Positions 21,580 through 30,043 of a stretch of DNA of 61,446 nucleotides are shown here, piece by piece. Every line of letters begins with the position of its first letter. Within the stretch, counting starts at the first letter, position 1. Below the pieces are notes generated by a model that searched no databases, was not told where the DNA came from, and saw only the letters and a program-made list of their open reading frames with translations. The translations under genes and the position numbers were made by a program. This DNA comes from a virus: positions 1-61,446 of the IMG/VR virus record IMGVR_UViG_3300036851_000232, one strand, 5' to 3'.

Positions 21580-21615
21580 GCCGCCCCGCTCCCCGGAGGA
21601 GGAGAGCGAGGCGGC
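21580..21615. terminator. Terminator hairpin between convergent operons
   Basis: Arms GCCGCC-C-CGCT and AGCG-A-GGCGGC with one internal mismatch; loop of about 13 bases. Flanked by AAA before and CTTGTT after, so it can serve both the rightward transfer operon and the leftward late operon, which ends here. Confidence 0.7.
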
Positions 21616-21631
21616 GCTTGTTGGTAACGAG

Positions 21632-21754
21632 TCAGTACCCGCCGGTGGCGATCGTGGATGTGAGAATCAGCCCGATCAGCAGCGCGATACAGAACGCGGT
21701 CACTTGCCAGGCGGCGAGGTGTTCGCGGTGTGGTACGCGGTGGCGGGCGCGCAT
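21632..21754 (-). CDS. Small membrane protein, last gene of the late operon, 40 aa
   Basis: ATG 21754 to TGA. Basic head (MRARHRVPHREH) and one transmembrane helix (AFCIALLIGLILTSTIA). Follows the holin-like gene; may be a second holin or antiholin. Confidence 0.55.
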   Translation of the reverse strand: MRARHRVPHREHLAAWQVTAFCIALLIGLILTSTIATGGY

Positions 21755-21757
21755 GAG

Positions 21758-22111
21758 TCACACGTCGATTCGTACCCCGGTGGTGACGGCGACGAGGATG
21801 AACAGCATCACCACGATGATGAGCAGCAGGATCTCGACGGTGGTGATCCCGGCGTCGTCCGCGGGGGGTCGGGGGGCGTGCCGGGCGCGGCTGGCGGTGG
21901 CCTGCGCCTGGGCGTATTCGCGGGTCGCGTAGCCGGCGGCGGTGACGGCCGCGGTGATGATCAGCCCAGCGAGTTCCGGATCAAGGTCGTAGCCGACGAT
22001 GCGGCGCGTCGCGAAGATCAGCAGCGTCGCCGCGGCGCCGCCACCGAACACGGCGGTGACCTTGCGGGTGGGGGCGAGGCTGGGCTGGGAGGCGACGTGC
22101 CGGCCGGTCAC
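21758..22111 (-). CDS. Putative holin, 117 aa
   Basis: Three hydrophobic helices at about residues 18-35, 47-62 and 91-112 (LLLIIVVMLFILVAVTTG), the first two resembling the holin pattern of actinophages (VFGGGAAATLLIFATRRI, AGLIITAAVTAAGYA). Lies two genes downstream of the endolysin. Would make the membrane lesions that release the amidase. Confidence 0.6.
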   Translation of the reverse strand: MTGRHVASQPSLAPTRKVTAVFGGGAAATLLIFATRRIVGYDLDPELAGLIITAAVTAAGYATREYAQAQATASRARHAPRPPADDAGITTVEILLLIIVVMLFILVAVTTGVRIDV

Positions 22112-22386
22112 GCGGCACCTCTTGTCGCGAAGTACGGTTTCATCTCGCAGTCGGGGCGGTACCCGCAGCGCGGATCACGGACGGTCCCGCCGCCGGCCGT
22201 GATGGTCATGTGCTCGCATGCGTAGCCCGAGGCTCGGATCACCTCGACGGGCTCGAACTCCCGGTAGCACTCATATATCCGCATGGATGCCTGGTCCTCG
22301 ATGTTCTCCACCCAGCGTGTCGGCGCGTGGAGCCGGCGGGTCAGCCAAGCGCAGAAGATCAACGCGGTCGCGCGGGCGTACTTCAT
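22108..22386 (-). CDS. Cys-containing membrane-tethered protein, 92 aa
   Basis: ATG 22386 overlaps the upstream gene by one base. Hydrophobic helix at residues 5-16, then a soluble part with CYREFEP, CEHMTI and CGYRPDC. Unknown; in the lysis cassette. Confidence 0.5.
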   Translation of the reverse strand: MKYARATALIFCAWLTRRLHAPTRWVENIEDQASMRIYECYREFEPVEVIRASGYACEHMTITAGGGTVRDPRCGYRPDCEMKPYFATRGAA

Positions 22387-22643
22387 CAGTCCTCCACCCG
22401 TTCGGGCCAGTGCCACGTGCCGGGACGGCGGTCCTCGTCGTGCTCGCAGTCGTTGAAAAACAGCCCGGTCGGGTTGAGGACGACCAGTGAGCACAGGTCG
22501 CCGGGGACGTCCTCCGTGTTGACGTACGGCCCGCCTATGTCGCAGACCTCAGCGATCACGGCCGCGCGGCACGTGCTGGTGTACTCCCCACCAGGGGTGC
22601 CGTAGCTGACGTAGTGGACGATTCTTCCGATGCTTGGCCTCAT
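22386..22643 (-). CDS. Hypothetical protein, 85 aa
   Basis: Starts MRPSIGRIVHYVSYGTPGGE, followed by CRAAVIAEV. This short beta-rich type is common near lysis genes of actinophages; its role is not known. Confidence 0.6.
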   Translation of the reverse strand: MRPSIGRIVHYVSYGTPGGEYTSTCRAAVIAEVCDIGGPYVNTEDVPGDLCSLVVLNPTGLFFNDCEHDEDRRPGTWHWPERVED

Positions 22644-23485
22644 GGCTGCGGCTCCGCAGCGGACTCGGCGGCCGGTGTCTCGTTCTTCACCGTCACGGTG
22701 ACGTCGATCGCCGCGTCGGCGAGGAGCTGCCGCACCTGATCCTGGGTGAGGTCGTTCGCGTCGTCCTCCGCGATCGCCTTGACCGCCACGACGGAGTTCG
22801 CGAACGTCATGTCGAGCAGGTGCTTGATCGCCGGTGGGGGCCGCTCACCCCAGATCTCCCCGGCCGACGGGCTCCAGAAGCGCACTGGGCGTCCCCAGAA
22901 ATGAGCGTCAAACGCGGCCCAGTCGGCGGCGTCCCACTTCTCCGGTCCGGTAGTCGACACGGATACCTCCGGTTGCTTGGTCAGGGTGCCGCCCCGGACG
23001 AGCGCGGTCACGGCCGCGCCGGGGCATTCGGTGGGTGCGGCTCGCACGTCGTTGTGCGTCTTCACGGCCGTCGCGCCGGGATAGCGCCTGAGGAGCCGGG
23101 TGGTGCGCCAGTCCCGGAACGCCTGCACCATCGCATCGGTGGGTTTGTCGCCCGTGCCGAGGATCCACAGGCAGGCGGTGTAATCGGCGTTCGACTGGGT
23201 GCCACCGTTCGCCGCGGTGCGGCAGTCGAGGCCACGGAGCTCCCACACGCAGCCGTGCCAGTCGATGCCGACGCCGTACGCGATGTCGGACCAGCCCTTT
23301 GAGTCCATGTGGTACGCCTGCCAGCCGCGGAGCTGCGACGCGACCTGCGCGTCGGACAGCCCGACCAGCTTCGCATCGGAGCCGGGCCAGTGGCAGGCGA
23401 CGCCGAGCGGCCGCCCGGTCGGGAACGAGGTGCAGCCGCGGCGGGCGCGTAGTCCGGCGTCGGCCCTACTCCGGTACGTCGTCAC
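22640..23485 (-). CDS. Endolysin: N-acetylmuramoyl-L-alanine amidase
   Basis: Amidase_2/PGRP fold that cuts the bond between muramic acid and the stem peptide. Zinc ligands and core: GVACHWPG near residue 28, YHMDSKGWSDIAYGVGI near residues 52-68, and HNDVRAAPTECPG near residues 140-155. The last 100 residues (after VSTTGPEKWD) are a separate wall-binding or interaction region with a helical end. GTG 23485 opens the domain directly; the longer frame to 23758 would be antisense-like filler. 281 residues. Confidence 0.88.
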   Translation of the reverse strand: MTTYRSRADAGLRARRGCTSFPTGRPLGVACHWPGSDAKLVGLSDAQVASQLRGWQAYHMDSKGWSDIAYGVGIDWHGCVWELRGLDCRTAANGGTQSNADYTACLWILGTGDKPTDAMVQAFRDWRTTRLLRRYPGATAVKTHNDVRAAPTECPGAAVTALVRGGTLTKQPEVSVSTTGPEKWDAADWAAFDAHFWGRPVRFWSPSAGEIWGERPPPAIKHLLDMTFANSVVAVKAIAEDDANDLTQDQVRQLLADAAIDVTVTVKNETPAAESAAEPQP

Positions 23486-23579
23486 CGGGCTCGTCTTCGT
23501 GGTCGCCCGCGAGTTCGTCGGCAGAGACGGTGCCGGACTCGACCTCGTCGGGGGTCGGACTGGTCGGTTGTTCGGACAT
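23466..23579 (-). CDS. Small acidic protein, 37 aa
   Basis: ATG 23579 with ribosome site GAGGA upstream. Asp/Glu-rich throughout (DELAGDHEDEPGDD). Overlaps the endolysin start by 20 bases. May be a short soluble regulator; evidence is only the start site and composition. Confidence 0.45.
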   Translation of the reverse strand: MSEQPTSPTPDEVESGTVSADELAGDHEDEPGDDVPE

Positions 23580-23595
23580 GGGGCGTTCCTCCTCG

Positions 23596-24309
23596 TCAGT
23601 CTTGGACGCACACCCACCACTGCTCCCCACCGGGAGCCGGGTCCGGGTCGCGTTGCTCGCCGTGATAACCCTCTGGACACGGCGGGCCTGCCGGGCCTGG
23701 ATCTCCGGGATCGCCCTTGCCGCCTTTCTCGCCGCGACATTCGCCATGAGCGTCGCAATAGGTAGCGACGGCTGCGGCGATCTGTTCGTCAGACGGCGGG
23801 GGTCCCTGCGATCCAGGTGTCCCATCGACACCGTCGCGGCCGTCGACACCGGCCCTGCCGTCCTGACCGGTCGATCCTCGGCATTCGCCGCGAGCGTTGC
23901 AGAACGTGGCGACCGCGGCGGCGACCTGCGCGGGCGACGGCCCATCCCCGGCGGGGCCGCGGCAACCGCTCCGCGGCGCGCAATAGGCGGCCACAGCGGC
24001 GGCCACCTGCGCGGCGCTCGGGGGTGCCCCTTCGGGGCCGCGGATGCCGCGCAGTCCAGGTTCACCGGGAGGTCCGTCCGCCCCGACGACGATCTCCGGG
24101 TTGCGGGCAATCTGCTCGGCGGGCGGGGTGACCGGCTCGTCGCCGCGCGTCTCCGTCGCCCGCTGCTCCTGTGTGAGCGCCGTGTACAGGGCGGCGATCT
24201 GCTCGTCCTGGCCGCGTTGCTGCCACGCCACCCACAAGGTGAGCACGGCCATGGCGATCACGACGACGCCGATGACCCGCAGCCCCGACAGCCTCCGATG
24301 CGCGATCAT
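23596..24309 (-). CDS. Collagen-like membrane-anchored protein, 237 aa
   Basis: N-terminal transmembrane helix (residues about 11-29), a helical linker, then Gly-x-Y runs (GPPGEPGLRGIRGPEG, GQDGRAGVDGRDGVDGTPG, GEKGGKGDPGDPGPAGPP) alternating with three copies of a 22-residue unit of the form AQVAAAVAxYCxxxGxCRG. The paired cysteines in each unit could form disulfides. ATG 24309 overlaps the upstream stop. Sits beside lysis genes; perhaps an envelope or virion-surface protein. Confidence 0.75.
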   Translation of the reverse strand: MIAHRRLSGLRVIGVVVIAMAVLTLWVAWQQRGQDEQIAALYTALTQEQRATETRGDEPVTPPAEQIARNPEIVVGADGPPGEPGLRGIRGPEGAPPSAAQVAAAVAAYCAPRSGCRGPAGDGPSPAQVAAAVATFCNARGECRGSTGQDGRAGVDGRDGVDGTPGSQGPPPSDEQIAAAVATYCDAHGECRGEKGGKGDPGDPGPAGPPCPEGYHGEQRDPDPAPGGEQWWVCVQD

Positions 24310-24836
24310 TCGCATTCCTTCGGCAACATGGGCAGCGGCGTTCCGGTGCGTTTCTGATCGAGGACGCGGCGTTCTTTGGCGAGCTGGGTCCGCCCGGCTA
24401 GGTACTCCTCGGTGATCCGCTGCCTGTCCGCCGGGTCAGCGGCGAGGAGGTCTTGCAGCCATTTGCTGATGCTGTCCCGGTCCTCGCGGGCGTTTTCGCG
24501 ACCCTCGTCGGCGATCCGGTCCCGCACCCGCAGGGCATCGGTGAAGTCGTCGACGAACCGGGTCTGGCAGGCGGTGACGCGGGCCTGCTGCCGTTCGAAC
24601 ACGATCCCCTGCACGACGGTGGCGACCGCGAGCAGCAGCACGATCACGCCGAGCGCCCGCTCACCCAGCCGCCCCGACCGGTGGTGCCGCACCCGGGTCG
24701 GGGGTTCGCCGTCCACGACCACTTCCCTGATCTCACGGATCTCGCGCCGTAGCCGCCCGACGAGGAACCCGATGACGAGGCCGGCGGTGAACCATGCGAT
24801 CGAGTTCGCCACTTCGGTGAGGACTTCACCGCTCAT
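24306..24836 (-). CDS. Two-helix membrane protein with coiled coil, 176 aa
   Basis: Helices at about residues 14-28 (FTAGLVIGFLVG) and 63-80 (LGVIVLLLAVATVVQGIV), then a charged helical tail of 90 residues. Gene order (before the collagen-like and endolysin genes) fits the membrane proteins of actinophage lysis cassettes. Confidence 0.6.
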   Translation of the reverse strand: MSGEVLTEVANSIAWFTAGLVIGFLVGRLRREIREIREVVVDGEPPTRVRHHRSGRLGERALGVIVLLLAVATVVQGIVFERQQARVTACQTRFVDDFTDALRVRDRIADEGRENAREDRDSISKWLQDLLAADPADRQRITEEYLAGRTQLAKERRVLDQKRTGTPLPMLPKECE

Positions 24837-25020
24837 CGGAGTCGCCCCCGCCCCGGCGGGCCCGGTCGGCGGATAGGAACAGGTACCCGGCGATGATCCC
24901 GAACACCCCGTCGACGCCCACGGACGGCTCGTAGCCCTCGACGACGAACTTGGCGACGAAATTAGCGACCCAGACCATTGTCACTACAACAATGATCCCG
25001 TAGCGGACCCGGTCATCCAT
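24826..25020 (-). CDS. Small two-helix membrane protein, holin-like, 64 aa
   Basis: ATG 25020 (GTG 25026 also possible). Two hydrophobic helices (IIVVVTMVWVANFVAKFVV and GVFGIIAGYLFLSA) and a charged end. Typical holin size and layout, so there are two or three holin candidates in this cassette. Confidence 0.6.
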   Translation of the reverse strand: MDDRVRYGIIVVVTMVWVANFVAKFVVEGYEPSVGVDGVFGIIAGYLFLSADRARRGGGDSDER

Positions 25021-25153
25021 GATCACCGCCGGGTGTCGGGAGACCGGTCACCGCAGCATCGGCGGCCCGAAAGTAGGCGAGGAAAGAGTGCACCCCGTCA
25101 CCCCTTCAGCGGAAACGGCCTCGCCCGCGCATGTGGCGGGTCATGATGGCGGG

Positions 25154-25399
25154 ATGCGAACGCACGGCAAGGGCGCGACATACCGGAAAGGCGGATGCCG
25201 GTGCCCCAAATGCCGCGCGGAGAACACGGAGGACACTAGGACCGCCCGGCAGAAGCGGGCGGAGCGCCTGGCCGAGGACCCTTCGCTGGCGCCACATGGC
25301 AGCCGGTCCACCTACGACAACTGGGGTTGCCGCTGCGAGGAGTGCGTTGTCGCGCACTACGCCGCGGCGGTGGTGGCGTACCGCGCTCCGCGTGGCTAG
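25154..25399 (+). CDS. Zinc-knuckle protein on the + strand, 81 aa
   Basis: Rightward gene inside the leftward late region. Two similar halves: HGKGATYRKGGCRCPKC and HGSRSTYDNWGCRCEEC, each with a CxCxxC zinc knuckle, joined by a basic helix. It overlaps the end of the facing gene by four bases. Opposite orientation suggests expression outside the late program, as for a moron. Confidence 0.65.
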   Translation: MRTHGKGATYRKGGCRCPKCRAENTEDTRTARQKRAERLAEDPSLAPHGSRSTYDNWGCRCEECVVAHYAAAVVAYRAPRG

Positions 25400-25863
25400 G
25401 TTCCGGCCTTGGTCCGGTAGAACCCGGAGGCGGGGAAGTCCAGCGGCAGATCGGTGCCGTCAGTAGTCGCGACGAACCCGAAGTGGACGAGCGGGGTTAT
25501 CTCCGCGTCGGTGCTGAGAGTTGTGTCCGGCTTGTAGCAGAGCAGCGCCTTGCCGAGGGTGTTGTTCAGCACTCCACCTGCTGCGATCCACACCTGGTTG
25601 GCGATAGAGATGTCAACCCAGTTGTTGGTGTCGTCCACCGTGATCGTCGCCGTGGTGACCGTCTTCCGGGCGTAGTTGGTGAAATCCGCCTCATCATTCG
25701 ACGCGGCGAGCAGCGCCGCCAGATCGTCATGATCGGCGAGGGTGTCGTCGGACTGGAGACCTGCGGATTTCAGCAGCACAACCACGAGACCGTCGCTGGC
25801 GCCGGTCAGCTGGCAGTAGTGCCGGATCCTGCCGCGGGCGACGTTCAAGATGCCGTCGGCCAT
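25396..25863 (-). CDS. Virion-associated protein, 155 aa
   Basis: Starts MADGILNVARGRIRHYC; beta-rich second half (TVTTATITVDDTNNWVDI ... LVHFGFVATTDGTDL). This type occurs at the distal end of actinophage tail gene clusters. Probably a minor tail or surface protein; exact place unknown. Confidence 0.6.
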   Translation of the reverse strand: MADGILNVARGRIRHYCQLTGASDGLVVVLLKSAGLQSDDTLADHDDLAALLAASNDEADFTNYARKTVTTATITVDDTNNWVDISIANQVWIAAGGVLNNTLGKALLCYKPDTTLSTDAEITPLVHFGFVATTDGTDLPLDFPASGFYRTKAGT

Positions 25864-25867
25864 CGGG

Positions 25868-26773
25868 TTACACCGTCAAATCGATGGACTGGATGATCCG
25901 GTACGAGTCCGGGTCGGCGGTGGCGGGCCGGTCCTGCATGTTCGACCACATCTCGCCGGTGCCGCGGCGCAGCGCCCATTCACCACGCCGGAACGTGTCC
26001 GCGCCCACGTCTTCGACGAACTCGACGATCGCGACCTTCGAGGTGGAGGTCCAGTAGCCGGCGTACTGCGGGAACCCGAGCCCGGCGAGCGTGTCCTCGT
26101 GCTGCTGCGCGAACTCGGCGACGGTGAAGCTGGCCGGCCCGATCCAGTCGGTGTCGGCGAAGCTGGTGTCCACGACGATGTCTTCGTCGACGTCCATCAG
26201 CATCTCCCCGTCGCCGGGGTCGAACTGGATACCGATGTGGAAGTCGATGGCGCCGAACGCCGTCCCCGCCCCGGTCAGGTCGATGTCGGGGGTGCTGCCG
26301 TGCCGGTTGACGCCGAGGAACGCGCGAACTGAGTGGCTGCCGTCGTAGTGCCACTCCACCCGGTGCCAATCCCGCAGCGGTATCGGAATGGCCGACGTGG
26401 CGCGCAGCGTGGACGGGTCGTAGACGCGCAGCAGACCGGTCGAGGTGATCCGCAGCGTTTTCACGTTCGTGCCAGCGTCCTGGGTGCGCATGAACTCCAT
26501 CTCGGAGGTCGGGTAGCGGGAGAACCGCAGGTAGGCGCGGCGGCGGAACGAGTCGGTCAGATCCGGGTGGCTGTAGGTGGCCTTGGACGAGTGCTGCGCC
26601 CCGCCGGTGGCGGCTGTCCGGAACCTGGCCGCGGCGCCGCGGAGCCCCCCGGCGATGGCGGTGGCGGTGGCACCGGCGCCGGCAATGGCGTACGACGTGT
26701 ACCTGGTGTTGGACGTGTCGAGGACGGTGCCGGTAGCCAGACCGGTGAATGTCTCGTTGAGGATCTCGGTCAT
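25868..26773 (-). CDS. Minor tail protein with LamG/concanavalin-like fold
   Basis: ATG 26773 overlaps the upstream stop. 301 residues; the repeated beta pattern (LNETFTGLATGTVLDTSN, WHRVEWHYDGSHSVRAFL, FGAIDFHIGIQFDPGDGEM) fits a carbohydrate-binding jelly roll. Probably binds host surface glycans at the tail tip. Confidence 0.65.
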   Translation of the reverse strand: MTEILNETFTGLATGTVLDTSNTRYTSYAIAGAGATATAIAGGLRGAAARFRTAATGGAQHSSKATYSHPDLTDSFRRRAYLRFSRYPTSEMEFMRTQDAGTNVKTLRITSTGLLRVYDPSTLRATSAIPIPLRDWHRVEWHYDGSHSVRAFLGVNRHGSTPDIDLTGAGTAFGAIDFHIGIQFDPGDGEMLMDVDEDIVVDTSFADTDWIGPASFTVAEFAQQHEDTLAGLGFPQYAGYWTSTSKVAIVEFVEDVGADTFRRGEWALRRGTGEMWSNMQDRPATADPDSYRIIQSIDLTV

Positions 26774-27192
26774 TGCGCAGCGTAGATCAGGACCATGCAC
26801 GACTCGTCGACGAACGTGAACGTCACCGCCACCCTGGAGTGCATGACCGGGGCGGCCGGTGCGCTCTTACCGTGGATCTGCGTCCACACGTTCGACGGGT
26901 AGGTGCCGGTCGCGGTCTCCACGGTCTGCCACACGCCGTCCGACAGCACCTGGTAGCGGTAGACGAATCCGACCGACCGGTTCAGCGGATCCTTGGTGAG
27001 CGCCTTCGTCTGCACCGGGTTGGCGGCACCGGAGGAGTTGAGCCATTTCACGTCGCCGCGGTGGCTGATCCCGCCCGCAGCGCAGCTTTCCCGCACGTAC
27101 GAGTAGAAGCCGCCGGACGTCGCGGCCATAGCTGGCACAGCGAGCAGCGTGAGCACTCCGACGAGACCCGCAACGATTATGCGCATGATCAT
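26770..27192 (-). CDS. Secreted protein with signal peptide, 140 aa
   Basis: Signal peptide in residues 1-24 (IIVAGLVGVLTLLAVPAMA, cleavage after A-M-A). The mature part is beta-rich with two cysteines (CAAGG, CMVLIYA). A Sec signal is unusual for a virion part, so this protein may be exported by the infected or lysogenic host cell. Confidence 0.6.
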   Translation of the reverse strand: MIMRIIVAGLVGVLTLLAVPAMAATSGGFYSYVRESCAAGGISHRGDVKWLNSSGAANPVQTKALTKDPLNRSVGFVYRYQVLSDGVWQTVETATGTYPSNVWTQIHGKSAPAAPVMHSRVAVTFTFVDESCMVLIYAAQ

Positions 27193-27497
27193 CCTCCCTG
27201 ACGGGTGAACCCGTCGGCCTGCCAGTGATCACGGACCCGCTCGGTCATGTCGCGGTTCAGCAGCTGCTCCACGGTGACCACGTGACCGGGCACAACGACG
27301 CGGCCGTCAGGGCTGGTCTGCGATGCGGCTGCCTGCGCGGCCGTAAACGACGTGTAGGTGACGCTGATCTCACCGCGCGTCCATATCTCGTAGGTGCCAC
27401 CGCCGCGGTCCACGACAGTAGGCCAGCGTGTCCACGTCGGCTCAACGACGACGCTTTTCACGTATTCGGCTTCGACGACCTGCCCCACGGCGACCAT
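27189..27497 (-). CDS. Hypothetical tail-region protein, 102 aa
   Basis: Starts MVAVGQVVEAEYVKSV. Beta strands in the first half and a helical end. 27 bases separate it from the next gene upstream. Unknown role. Confidence 0.55.
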   Translation of the reverse strand: MVAVGQVVEAEYVKSVVVEPTWTRWPTVVDRGGGTYEIWTRGEISVTYTSFTAAQAAASQTSPDGRVVVPGHVVTVEQLLNRDMTERVRDHWQADGFTRQGG

Positions 27498-27524
27498 CAG
27501 ATACCGTGTCCGCTCACTTGCGCC

Positions 27525-28073
27525 TCACGACGACTTGGCGATCCAGAACGCCTGAATATAGTTCTCGTATTGGTTGATTCCGGTGGTGGATAGGGATCCC
27601 CCGGAGATCTGCTGCACGAACACTTCGATGTAGTCGCCCACAATCAGGTCGACGTCGAACGACGACCCGAAACTGAACGTGTTCGGGGAGGCCATGGCCG
27701 TGAAGTCGAACAGCTGCGTCCCGCCGGTCGCCGAGCCGGCGGAGTTCTTCCGAATGTGTGTGATCCGGGAGCCGGTGCCGTTCGCAGTCCATGCGATCCC
27801 CACATCGACGTGGAACAGCCCGGCGGCGTTGCAGGTGATCCGGGACGGGTTCGTGCCGGAGTTGTGCATGTTGTCGGAGTCGAGGACCTCGGCGTTCCAC
27901 GACATGAGCGTGGACACGTTGTTCGCCACCGACAGTACGGTGGAGTCGTAGGCCCACACCCGGGGTGGGGACAGCAGGAAGTTCAGGGCGTCCCGGAGCT
28001 CGAGGTTCAGGGTGGTCGCGTTGACCTTGCTGGTGCCGTTGACCCAGGTCTGCGGGGCCGGGACGATCGCCAC
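27525..28073 (-). CDS. Putative C1q-like receptor-binding or tail tip protein, 182 aa
   Basis: First 45 residues are typical of actinophage tail attachment segments (PQTWVNGTSKVNATTLNLEL). The rest has the ten-strand rhythm of a C1q/TNF-like head (AGLFHVDVGIAWTANGTG, VGDYIEVFVQQ). A trimeric knob for host recognition is a reasonable inference. Confidence 0.6.
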   Translation of the reverse strand: MAIVPAPQTWVNGTSKVNATTLNLELRDALNFLLSPPRVWAYDSTVLSVANNVSTLMSWNAEVLDSDNMHNSGTNPSRITCNAAGLFHVDVGIAWTANGTGSRITHIRKNSAGSATGGTQLFDFTAMASPNTFSFGSSFDVDLIVGDYIEVFVQQISGGSLSTTGINQYENYIQAFWIAKSS

Positions 28074-28081
28074 GCGTCACC

Positions 28082-30043
28082 TCACCATCCGACGTACAGG
28101 GAGTCGCCGAGCGTGCTGGTGGTGCCCTCACCGACCACGGCGTAGTTCTTGGACGGCCGCGGCGACGTCCGCGCTGTGAGCAGCCATTCCCGGCCGCGGA
28201 ACTCGTGACCGACCCCTTCCACGTCGAACTCCATCGTCGAGGTGGGCGCGTTCGCCGGCATGCCAGAGACCGCGAACGCGTCCCCGACCTCCAGCGCCAG
28301 CAGGGTTCGCCCCAACGCCAGGTCGGTGGGGAGGACCGGCACCGCCCCGACCCGGTGTCTGGGCTGCGCCGCCCGGTCGACCACCGCTTGGGCGCGGTAG
28401 GTGAGCTCGGATGCGGGCAGCACCGTGTCGATCGACTCGGACTGGACGTCGTAGTCGTCGATGCTGCCCTGGTCGGAGACGACCACTTCCTGCCCGCCGG
28501 CGCCGCCCCGCGATTGTTTGGTGACCTTCGCCTCGTTCCGGACGTGGGTGAGGTCGTAGTCGAGGGCGAGGTTCTTCCCGACCTGGCTGCTGGCGCTGAC
28601 CGTGAACGACACGGCCCGGTTGACGCGGTGCCAACGGTTGTGGAACCGCAGGGCCCCGGCCCGGTCGATGAACACGAGCCCGTCTTCGGAGTTGATGGCG
28701 GCCATGTCGAGAGCGTCGCGGACCGTGCTCCCGGCCGTGGCCTGTCCCGCGAGGGTGGAGTCACCGGCTGCGAACGCCGTCGTGTGGTACCCCCAGTATC
28801 CGGCGATCTTCGTGAGGCGGGTGTCGGTGGTCTGGTCTGGCCAGCCCTGCCATGCCTGGTAGTGGGCGGTGACCTTCCCGCCGCCGAGGGTGAGCCCGAT
28901 CGGGAACACGGCGACATGGGAGATGGTGCCGTCGAAGCCGCGCCACTCCCCGGTGCCGGCTATCGCCGCGCCGACATCGAGTCGCCCCGCCCCGGCCGCG
29001 GTGCCGTGGGTGCCGCCAGTGTGGGTGGCGTTCGCGCGTTGCACCCCGTCTACGTACAGGGTGCCCTCGGTGGTGTCGGCCCCGAAGTCGTCGGTGATCC
29101 GGAAGATGGCGTGGTGGGTGCGGCCGTCCCACACGTCGTAGCCGGTGGAGCGGATCGACCGGACCACGACGGTGCCGTTGGTCTGGGTTTGCGCCCACCG
29201 GGCCACCAGCGTGCCGTCCGCGGAGTCCAAGTAGAGGGAAAAGAACACGTCCGCCGACGCGGCCCGCATCGCCCCCAGCAGCCCCATCGACGGGGTGGAC
29301 TGCGCCACCGACGTGGCGAAGCTGACCTCGTACGACACCGACGGGGCACCCGAGGTTGGGACCGGGGCGGTGGGGGTGCCCTCCAGGTACAGGTAGTCCT
29401 CGAACCGCCCGTCCGGTCCGGACGTCCATTGCGGCGCCGACAGCCCGTCCACGCCGGGGCCGGTGCCGGACCCGAACTCCAGTGTCGCCCCGGTGCCTTT
29501 CGTTTTCACCGCGAGCTCGGCACCAGACTTCCCCGACGACTCGGCCGCGAATGACGCTCCCGACGGGTCCGCCAGCGTCCAGTAGTAGGCGGGCGCGTCA
29601 GCGAGGATCTCGTGTTCGTACAGGGAGCGGAGTTTGCGGCGCGCGGCGAGCGTCAACGCGTCGGTGGCGGTGATCCGGGCGCGCCCGTAGGCGACGAGCT
29701 GGTCCCATTGCAGCGGCCAGGCGTTGACGTGCCCGTCGAACAGGGTTTCGGTGACGCCGCCGAGGGTGCCTTGCACGCGGACCCTGCGGAAAATCTTGAC
29801 GTTCGGGTAGTGGGGTGAGGTGGCGAGGTCGGCGGTGAACCGGCCGTCGTCGTTGCGGAGTGTGAACGACAGGGCGCCGGGCTGGATCGTGTCGGTTTCG
29901 TGGGACCGGCCCCGGCTGATGGTCAGCGGGTGTTGGTTGCTGCATATCAGGTACGGGCTGATGTCGACCCAGTTCGGGGACGCCGAGAACGGGGTTGTGG
30001 TGAGCGCGGTCTCGACCTTGAGGGTCGGGTAGACGTCAGCCAT
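28082..30043 (-). CDS. Large minor tail protein with LamG-type domain, 653 aa
   Basis: N-terminal 150 residues (TLKVETALTTTPF, ISRGRSHETDTIQPG, LRNDDGRF) are a conserved tail-tip domain of actinophage minor tail proteins. Residues 200-400 form a LamG-like jelly roll (DGVQRANATHTGGTHG, AVFPIGLTLGGG). The last 200 residues resemble baseplate hub proteins. Overlaps the tape measure stop by eight bases. Confidence 0.75.
   Translation of the reverse strand: MADVYPTLKVETALTTTPFSASPNWVDISPYLICSNQHPLTISRGRSHETDTIQPGALSFTLRNDDGRFTADLATSPHYPNVKIFRRVRVQGTLGGVTETLFDGHVNAWPLQWDQLVAYGRARITATDALTLAARRKLRSLYEHEILADAPAYYWTLADPSGASFAAESSGKSGAELAVKTKGTGATLEFGSGTGPGVDGLSAPQWTSGPDGRFEDYLYLEGTPTAPVPTSGAPSVSYEVSFATSVAQSTPSMGLLGAMRAASADVFFSLYLDSADGTLVARWAQTQTNGTVVVRSIRSTGYDVWDGRTHHAIFRITDDFGADTTEGTLYVDGVQRANATHTGGTHGTAAGAGRLDVGAAIAGTGEWRGFDGTISHVAVFPIGLTLGGGKVTAHYQAWQGWPDQTTDTRLTKIAGYWGYHTTAFAAGDSTLAGQATAGSTVRDALDMAAINSEDGLVFIDRAGALRFHNRWHRVNRAVSFTVSASSQVGKNLALDYDLTHVRNEAKVTKQSRGGAGGQEVVVSDQGSIDDYDVQSESIDTVLPASELTYRAQAVVDRAAQPRHRVGAVPVLPTDLALGRTLLALEVGDAFAVSGMPANAPTSTMEFDVEGVGHEFRGREWLLTARTSPRPSKNYAVVGEGTTSTLGDSLYVGW

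Noticed and set aside
28205-29554. + strand frames opposite the large minor tail gene
   Set aside because: Shadow frames caused by third-position G/C; no start site or motif.
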